The position numbers and the translations under genes were made by a program. A DNA stretch of 17,229 bases from Thermoplasmatota archaeon. GTDB taxonomy: Archaea; Thermoplasmatota; E2; DHVEG-1. The notes below the pieces were generated by a model that did no database searches, was not told where the DNA came from, and worked only from the letters and a program-made list of their open reading frames with translations. This document shows, piece by piece, positions 1 to 5,536 of this stretch. Location: contig JAFGFQ010000139.1 of the NCBI GenBank assembly GCA_016930995.1, forward strand, positions 1 through 17,229. The letters are read 5' to 3'. Within the stretch, counting starts at the first letter, position 1. Each line of letters opens with the position of its first letter.

Positions 1-3000
1 ACTGAACGTATGAAGCGGTATAGGTTGCTGTTCCATGTTCTGGCGTGGTGACATTGGTGATGGTGAGCGAGTCGCCATCGATGTCATTGTCATTTATTAA
101 TACATTGATCTGATTGTTTGTTGTATCTTCAGCAACAACCGCAGTGTCGTTGTTTGCATTGGGTGGGTCGTTTACAGGGTTTATAGTGATGGAGACCGTA
201 GCTTGGGCTGTGCCACCATGACCATCGCTGATGGTATATCCAAATGAATCCGGGCCATGATAGTTTAGATCTGGTGTATACGTTACTGTCGATCCATCGG
301 TTGATGTCGTTCCATGTTGAGAGGTAGTTACAGAAATAATGGTGAGCGTATGACTTTCAGGATCATTGTCGTTTGCTAATACGGAGAGTTGTGTGGTTGT
401 ATCCTCATTTACCGTGTAGATATCATTATTTGCGTTTGGCGCGTATTGGGTGGTAAACGAATAGGTCTGTGAAGTAGTATGTATCCCATCGGTTGCATTA
501 ACACGCCACCAATATCTGGTTCCACACAGATTAAAATTCGGATGATATTGGTATAGCGTCTCTGCGCAATAAGGGTTGACGCCAATGGTCTGTAAATATC
601 CATCATTTCCTAGCCCCTCATATGCGAGCAGATAGGATCTATTCCCCATCGGCGCAATGTTTACAAAGTTGGGAAGGGAAGTACCTAGATCAATAATTCG
701 GGTTTTATCAACAGGTTCATCGTTGATAATCCCCTCTTGACTGATGTTGACGGTGCACGCAATCAGCTGACTGTTTGGATAACTTGCATATAGAAGGAGG
801 TATTGGTTGTCGGTTTCAACAACCTTTGTTAGTCGGATATATGTTCCAGACCCAAAGTAGTCAAATATCAATGTATCGGTAAATGATTTCGTTATCATGC
901 CGCTGTCTGCGATATAAACCGTACAGATGTGCATTCGATTAGTGCCGCGATATGCTATCGCGTAAAGGTTCGCTCCAACATTCAGAACATTTGGATAATA
1001 GCCATTTGCGGTGTCAAATTCCCATACGTCGGCAGTGACATTGTTAAAAATCCCTGACGAAATGTTATAGGTGCGAATAAACCCATCATTACCAGAACCT
1101 TGGTAGCAGATGAGGATGGTATCCACATCGATCATCATCAATCGGGGATAGTATGCATCAGCGGTGTCAAACTCAGCGGTTGAGAGAGCCGTATCAGAAA
1201 TCATACCAGTACTATTGATTTGTATTGTTTCAATGAATCCATCGTTTGTCGCACTCAGACCACCGGTCCCTGCTTCCGTGTAGGCAGCTGCATAAAAGTC
1301 ACCTGACATCTTGACGAGATGTAACCGCGAGCCATCCATACTTAACGAGAGTACATCAATCATGGATTTCTGGATGGTCCCATTGTCGTCCCAGACTTTT
1401 ACAGTGAAGATTTTTGCGCAATCATCTGTTGTATCACGATATGCAATCGCATAGATATCATCAGCGATAGGAACAATGGAAGAGTATAATCCATCAGTGG
1501 TATCATATTCCCACGTGTCAATCACTTGTTTCTTAATCGTTCCGTTCATGTTGTATGCCTTAAACGTAGAAAGATACCCATCCGAACCTGAACCGGCGTA
1601 GGCAACGAGATGATAATCACTAGTTCCTAAACGTATGATATCTGGTGATTGTCCATTAGCGGTGTCAAATTCATAGATGTCTACAGAGGAATCAATCCCA
1701 GTAAAATTGCAGCTGAAACCAAGCCATGAACCTGTCCCATTACTGTACCAATTCACCTCTAGACCGCCTTTATCGTAGTCGTTGACATCTACATGTAATG
1801 TTGGGTTTAGGTCAATAGAGATCGCCTGGTTCGCTGGGTTTGGGTTTGAAATGATTGGTGGTTGCATATTTGTATAGAGATTGATGGTTGCCGCCCATCC
1901 ATCATACCCATCGGTACCCGAATCGGTGCTTGGATACACGATGAGATAGTAGGTTTCATTGATAAAGAGAAGAGACGGTCTCCATTGGCAATCCATGGTA
2001 TCAAACTCAAGTTTGTCGATGACAAGGTCACAAATGTAGTATCCTGACTTGGTAATTTCGACCATGGTGACGAATCCATCGCTGTCTGTGCCCCGATAGG
2101 TAATAGCGAACCATTGTGTATTCCAGCTTGTATCACCACAATAGGTTATCTGGGGATACCAGCAGTTAGCGGTATCGAACTCAAGGGTATCTGATATACT
2201 CTTTGTAATTATCCCAGTGTTTGCAATCAGGACTCGTTTTATCCATCCATCTTGTGAGCTATCCGAATATGCAATCGCATAGTAGCCACTCGAGAGACGG
2301 ATAATATCTGGGGTCACTACTTGACCGGTATCAAACTTATACCAGGATGTATTGCTATCCTGGATATCTCCAATGATGCTGATATTATAAGTAACAAGAT
2401 ACCCATCGGTACTTGTTCCCGTGTAGATTATGGCAATGGTATCGCTATCAACGGAACAGAGGTCTATTGCAGGGTTGACCAGACCCTCCACATAGTTTGA
2501 GAATTGTTGAGTGTCATTGACACTGCTACCGATCTGTCCGGATGCGTCGATATAGACAGTTTCAAGGTATCCCGTGTTAGAACTGTTCCAGATTTTTTGT
2601 GATGCGATAACAAAAATTGTTTGGGTGAGTTGTATCATGCTTTGACTGCAGGATCGATTACTTAAGCTAAGCGTATCAATCGGTGTTTTTTGTATTAAAC
2701 CGGTGCTTGATGAGACACTGAACGTTTTCAAGATATTGTTCCCTGTGCTATGTTGATAGGTGATTGCAAAAATATCCTCTGTGACCTGACAAAGGTAGGT
2801 TCCTGGAGATTGCATGGAGGCATCAGCACCAATTTCCCAGGAGTCAATAAGAGCATTGGTTATCAATCCGTTATCGTTTTCTACATGGATGGTATGGAGA
2901 TACAAATGATTGTCTTGATCAGAATTTGATGCAATTAAATAATATTCGCTGGTCCCAAGGCGTAGCGCTTGGGTGTAGGATCCTTTTGTTGACTGCCATT

Positions 3001-3238
3001 CGAAGGTTGAGACAACGGTATCACCGATTAATCCAAACCCACCTCCCCGTGACGGACCATCGTCATAGATCGATATGTGTTCTTCAGATAACCTTCCTGT
3101 TGTAGCGGCTGAATTCGGTAATTGGCTGTTTTTGGTGTTTTTATAAACAATTTCTGACGTTACTATATATGTTGTTGGCAGCAAGGTGATAGCGATTAGA
3201 ATCAGATAGACAACTATCATAAGTATGTTTTTTTTCAT
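1..3238 (-). CDS. Giant secreted surface protein: two 7-unit propeller-like repeat sets, split Ig-like domain, tandem-95 repeats (partial)
   Basis: An open frame runs from ATG at 3238 to the window edge (1079 complete codons, no stop), so the C-terminus is missing. Residues 1-30 form a signal peptide or anchor (MKKNILMIVVYLILIAITLL). Residues ~68-455 and ~519-885 each hold seven repeats of about 55 residues with the pattern D-x-W/L-E-F-D-T-A near the start, then YP-x-I, then YAIAY-x-G, then DGY/DGF, then G-x-I. The FDTA codons recur on the DNA near 2325, 2168, 1995, 1657, 1493, 1162 and 1003. Residues 460-517 resemble the first half of an Ig-like domain and 886-930 its second half. From ~932 come tandem-95 (Big_9/cadherin-like) repeats: the first at 935-1025, the second cut by the edge. 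Likely extracellular adhesion or S-layer-associated; the ligand is unknown. A GGGTGT weak ribosome site lies 7 bases before the ATG. The domain calls are by eye, and the propeller fold is inferred from repeat number and length. Confidence 0.88.
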   Translation of the reverse strand, partial: MKKNILMIVVYLILIAITLLPTTYIVTSEIVYKNTKNSQLPNSAATTGRLSEEHISIYDDGPSRGGGFGLIGDTVVSTFEWQSTKGSYTQALRLGTSEYYLIASNSDQDNHLYLHTIHVENDNGLITNALIDSWEIGADASMQSPGTYLCQVTEDIFAITYQHSTGNNILKTFSVSSSTGLIQKTPIDTLSLSNRSCSQSMIQLTQTIFVIASQKIWNSSNTGYLETVYIDASGQIGSSVNDTQQFSNYVEGLVNPAIDLCSVDSDTIAIIYTGTSTDGYLVTYNISIIGDIQDSNTSWYKFDTGQVVTPDIIRLSSGYYAIAYSDSSQDGWIKRVLIANTGIITKSISDTLEFDTANCWYPQITYCGDTSWNTQWFAITYRGTDSDGFVTMVEITKSGYYICDLVIDKLEFDTMDCQWRPSLLFINETYYLIVYPSTDSGTDGYDGWAATINLYTNMQPPIISNPNPANQAISIDLNPTLHVDVNDYDKGGLEVNWYSNGTGSWLGFSCNFTGIDSSVDIYEFDTANGQSPDIIRLGTSDYHLVAYAGSGSDGYLSTFKAYNMNGTIKKQVIDTWEYDTTDGLYSSIVPIADDIYAIAYRDTTDDCAKIFTVKVWDDNGTIQKSMIDVLSLSMDGSRLHLVKMSGDFYAAAYTEAGTGGLSATNDGFIETIQINSTGMISDTALSTAEFDTADAYYPRLMMIDVDTILICYQGSGNDGFIRTYNISSGIFNNVTADVWEFDTANGYYPNVLNVGANLYAIAYRGTNRMHICTVYIADSGMITKSFTDTLIFDYFGSGTYIRLTKVVETDNQYLLLYASYPNSQLIACTVNISQEGIINDEPVDKTRIIDLGTSLPNFVNIAPMGNRSYLLAYEGLGNDGYLQTIGVNPYCAETLYQYHPNFNLCGTRYWWRVNATDGIHTTSQTYSFTTQYAPNANNDIYTVNEDTTTQLSVLANDNDPESHTLTIISVTTSQHGTTSTDGSTVTYTPDLNYHGPDSFGYTISDGHGGTAQATVSITINPVNDPPNANNDTAVVAEDTTNNQINVLINDNDIDGDSLTITNVTTPEHGTATYTASYVQ

Positions 3239-3304
3239 CGATGTACACCCATATGTTATGTTTTTTCGATTTCGGAGTTGTTTTTTAAGAGTATTAGTTT
3301 CGTA

Positions 3305-3318
3305 TTATTATATAATTT
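3305..3318 (-). promoter_or_regulatory. Candidate TATA element for the giant surface protein gene
   Basis: Read on the minus strand this is AAATTATATAATAATA-like, the strongest TATA match upstream of the ATG at 3238. A start site about 26 bases downstream would give a leader of roughly 45 bases, consistent with the GGGTGT site near the start codon. Other AT-rich stretches nearby make the assignment uncertain. Confidence 0.4.
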
Positions 3319-3590
3319 TCGATTATTTAAATACTGACTACTAATATTGGTCAAGACAGGTATGACTCCCCGGTAATCTATTCATATTCTAATACCTCAC
3401 TAAGATATAAAACTTATTATACAAATGAAAAAATATTGATGGTCCCCCCAAAAATCAGATAATTTTCTATATCATATGTTTAAATAATCACTATTTTACG
3501 ATATAATTCTCCCAATTAAAAACCATAAAAGCACTAATTTTTATTATTTTTTTGGAAAAAAATGAGGTGAAAAAAGTTACTAATATAGGG

Positions 3591-3616
3591 GGAACTTGCA
3601 GAAAACAGCAAGGTTC
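3591..3616 (+). promoter_or_regulatory. Imperfect inverted repeat upstream of priL
   Basis: GAACTTGC (3592-3599) and GCAAGGTTC (3608-3616) can pair with a single bulged base around the loop AGAAAACA. It ends 29 bases before the priL start codon, so it could be an operator near the promoter or a hairpin in a leader. A TTTAAT element at 3617-3622 lies at roughly TATA distance from the ATG, which would make the mRNA nearly leaderless; in that case the repeat would sit at and just upstream of the TATA box. Function is not established. Confidence 0.3.
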
Positions 3617-3645
3617 TTTAATCAAATGAAATATCGGTATCTGTC

Positions 3646-4680
3646 ATGAGGGAGTTAACAACATTAGCGAAATACCCATTCTTAGCCGAAACGAAACAGT
3701 TCATTAAAGAGAATGGGCCCTCTATTGAGGAACTCCTTCACGCAAGCCCCTATGAACGAGCCCGCATCATCAGCATCGAACGTTTAGATAACTCATTTAA
3801 AAACCGGGATGTCGGTTCGCGGAGTCTTGCTAGTGAATCAGATTGTATCATGGAAATCCTCTCCTATCCGCTGGCTCGGATGGTCACCGTGTGTATCGGG
3901 GATTCCTATTTTAAAAAACGATACGCTCTTGGTGAAGCATCACAGATGTATCAACATCTTCTCAACGAACCTACCTCGTTTCTTCTCTCAATAGCAAAGG
4001 AGCTTGCTATCACAGTCCAATATGACCCGGGGATTAACACGATGAGGATCTTTTTCAAAGATTATCTGCGGAACGCCCCGACGCGATACAAGGAATGGAA
4101 AATGGTTAATAGAGGCATCCGTGGGGGGTTTCTCACCATTTCCCATAAAGATCTTGCAAGGATTTTGATGGAATCTTTACGCGAGCGTATTAACACAGAA
4201 CTCCTCGACAGGAAGTGTGATATGAGTGTCTTTGAAGCCTTCTCATCAGACATTCAACGGTTCCAGAACATGCTTTCCCTGCAGAAAAAAAAGATAGAAG
4301 CAACACCGGTCGGTAAAGTCAGCATCGAAAAACTCCCTCCATGCATGAAGGATATACTCTCAGCGATTCAATCCGGTGAGAACGTTCCCCATATGGGGCG
4401 GTTCGCATTGGTCGCGTTTTTAAGCTCGTTGAAGTTAAGTACGAATGACATTCTAAAACTCTTTAGCACCGCGCCTGATTACCAGGAAGATAAAACACGC
4501 TATCAGGTAGAACATATCACAGGTTCGTCATCATCGACAGAGTACAAATGCCCAGGGTGTGAGAAAATGCGGACATACGGGATTTGTCCGGTCGATCGGA
4601 TGGATGAACTCTGTAAAAAGGTACGTCACCCGTTAACCTATTATAGCGCGAAATGGAAACAGGAGAAACAGAAAGCATGA
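3646..4680 (+). CDS. priL: DNA primase large subunit PriL (iron-sulfur)
   Basis: 344 residues, the usual size for archaeal PriL, the non-catalytic partner of PriS in the heterodimeric primase that makes replication primers. The C-terminal 4Fe-4S domain is well preserved: PPC (C233), then YKCPGCEKMRTYGICP (C305 and C314 as family cysteines, with C302 an extra neighbour), then ELCKKVRHPLTYY (C323, HPLTYY). These four cysteines are the known cluster ligands of the family. The helical N-terminal part (residues 1-220) contacts PriS in known structures. The gene is followed by tmk in an ATGA overlap, so the two are probably translated together. priS is not in the window. No clear Shine-Dalgarno precedes the ATG; a TTTAAT element about 26 bases upstream fits a leaderless transcript. 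The ATG at 3646 is the first plausible start. Confidence 0.93.
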   Translation: MRELTTLAKYPFLAETKQFIKENGPSIEELLHASPYERARIISIERLDNSFKNRDVGSRSLASESDCIMEILSYPLARMVTVCIGDSYFKKRYALGEASQMYQHLLNEPTSFLLSIAKELAITVQYDPGINTMRIFFKDYLRNAPTRYKEWKMVNRGIRGGFLTISHKDLARILMESLRERINTELLDRKCDMSVFEAFSSDIQRFQNMLSLQKKKIEATPVGKVSIEKLPPCMKDILSAIQSGENVPHMGRFALVAFLSSLKLSTNDILKLFSTAPDYQEDKTRYQVEHITGSSSSTEYKCPGCEKMRTYGICPVDRMDELCKKVRHPLTYYSAKWKQEKQKA

Positions 4681-5270
4681 AACAATTTGTGACGTTTGAA
4701 GGTATTGATGGCTCAGGGAAATCAACGATCTCAAAGCTGGTCTCTGAGAAGTTACAATCCGCTGGGTATGACTGTCTCTGGACGTTTGAACCGACTGATT
4801 CGATGATCGGGCGTTTTGTTCAAGAATGCATCAAAAAGCACTCTGATCCGTTTGTCACCTCATTTACCTTCATTGCAGATCGCATTCAACATTGCAGGCA
4901 GATTCAGCACTGGTTAGATGAAGGGAAAATCGTGATATGCGATCGATATGCAGAATCAACCTATGCCTATCAGGCAGCACAGTTAGAAGATCAGATGAAA
5001 AATCCTTTGAAATGGTTACAAGAGCTATCACAAGGCCGTATTCTTATCCCTGATCGTACCTACTTATTTGTCATCGAACCAAAAATCTCACTTGCACGCA
5101 TCCAACAACGACCAGAGCTGATTCCTTTTGAGCAGCTTGCGTTTTTAGAAAAAGTCCATAAAAATTATCTGGCCGTGTCAAGAGGAAAGCGCTTCCTGCA
5201 TCTTGATGCAGAGCAACCAATCGAGAGATTGGTACAAATCTGCTATGACGATATACTCACGACAAGATAA
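4677..5270 (+). CDS. tmk: Thymidylate kinase (dTMP kinase)
   Basis: 197 residues; phosphorylates dTMP to dTDP with ATP on the path to dTTP. Visible motifs: P-loop GIDGSGKST (residues 9-17), FEPT (E38), the ADR of a substrate-binding helix (D68, R69), the family signature DRYAESTYAYQ (89-99) and a LID-like segment with R141 and R145 (RIQQRPE). The length is normal for the family. An upstream in-frame ATG at 4653 lies inside priL and adds eight residues; the start at 4677 is preferred because the protein then begins MKQFVTFEG like its relatives, and because this ATG overlaps the priL stop as ATGA. A GGAG at 4662-4665 lies 11 bases upstream. The coupling links dTTP supply with primase expression. 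Confidence 0.95.
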   Translation: MKQFVTFEGIDGSGKSTISKLVSEKLQSAGYDCLWTFEPTDSMIGRFVQECIKKHSDPFVTSFTFIADRIQHCRQIQHWLDEGKIVICDRYAESTYAYQAAQLEDQMKNPLKWLQELSQGRILIPDRTYLFVIEPKISLARIQQRPELIPFEQLAFLEKVHKNYLAVSRGKRFLHLDAEQPIERLVQICYDDILTTR

Positions 5271-5289
5271 AAAAAAGGGTTATTCACCC
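5269..5289 (-). terminator. Hairpin plus T8 terminator for the polB-downstream unit
   Basis: On the minus strand GGGT-GAATA-ACCC is followed directly by eight T (5276-5269). It begins inside the end of the 52-residue small gene, so it closes the minus-strand unit. The same T/A run lies at the tmk stop codon. The stem is short (4 bp), but archaeal terminators depend mainly on the T tract. Confidence 0.55.
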
Positions 5290-5438
5290 TCGTCTTCATT
5301 GTCTTTCACTTCTGACTCGCAGGCATCTTGTGTGTTCGATGCAAGGAACCGTGCTCGCTGCCCAACGATAAAAAGCTTTGCGATAAAGGTGATTTCGTTT
5401 GCTTCTTCTTTACTTGATACTTGTCCGACGATTAACAT
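5280..5438 (-). CDS. Small acidic-tailed protein downstream of polB, function unknown
   Basis: 52 codons from ATG at 5438; the frame is open up to 5489, but the start at 5438 has GAGGA (5441-5445) two bases upstream, a usable though close ribosome site. The protein begins MLIVGQVSSKEEANEITF, repeats IVGQ at residues 3-6 and 23-26, and ends in an acidic tail (SEVKDNEDEGE). The codons look like those of neighbouring genes (many ATC, GTC, GCA, AAC) and a T8 terminator follows the stop. It lies about 100 bases after polB on the same strand and converges on tmk with a 9-base gap. No family was recognised. The acidic tail might fit a protein-binding partner, but that is a guess. The overlapping plus-strand frame (5203-5460) is serine-rich and looks like an antisense shadow. 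Confidence 0.5.
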   Translation of the reverse strand: MLIVGQVSSKEEANEITFIAKLFIVGQRARFLASNTQDACESEVKDNEDEGE

Positions 5439-5536
5439 AATCCTCAATCGAAGGTGTTGATTTCTTCTTTTAAAGGATTTGTTGTACAAATGATACCAGG
5501 ATGAAGGAAATGAAATATCATAAAAGAAAATCCTGT

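Larger units (their letters stand above)
3239..3645. other. AT-rich divergent intergenic region between surface gene and priL
   Basis: About 400 bases without a convincing gene. It carries promoter-like AT-rich stretches for both flanking genes and an inverted repeat at 3591-3616. Short frames seen here (GTG at 3567, 20 codons; ATG at 3626, 7 codons) have no protein-like character. No tRNA, CRISPR or insertion-sequence signature was seen. Confidence 0.6.

Noticed and set aside
1807..2139. 110-codon minus-strand frame inside the giant surface gene
   Set aside because: It is in a different frame from the continuous 1079-codon reading frame, which shows clear repeats; treated as a shadow.
3567..3629. 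GTG frame of 20 codons after a GAGGTGA
   Set aside because: The GAGGTGA overlaps the GTG itself and cannot serve as its ribosome site; no protein-like features.
3626..3649. Seven-codon frame overlapping the priL start as ATGA
   Set aside because: Could be a translated leader, but if priL is leaderless it would lie upstream of transcription; too short to support.
5203..5460. 85-codon plus-strand frame over the tmk end
   Set aside because: Serine-rich, overlaps the tmk 3' end in another frame and is antisense to the more protein-like 52-residue frame.
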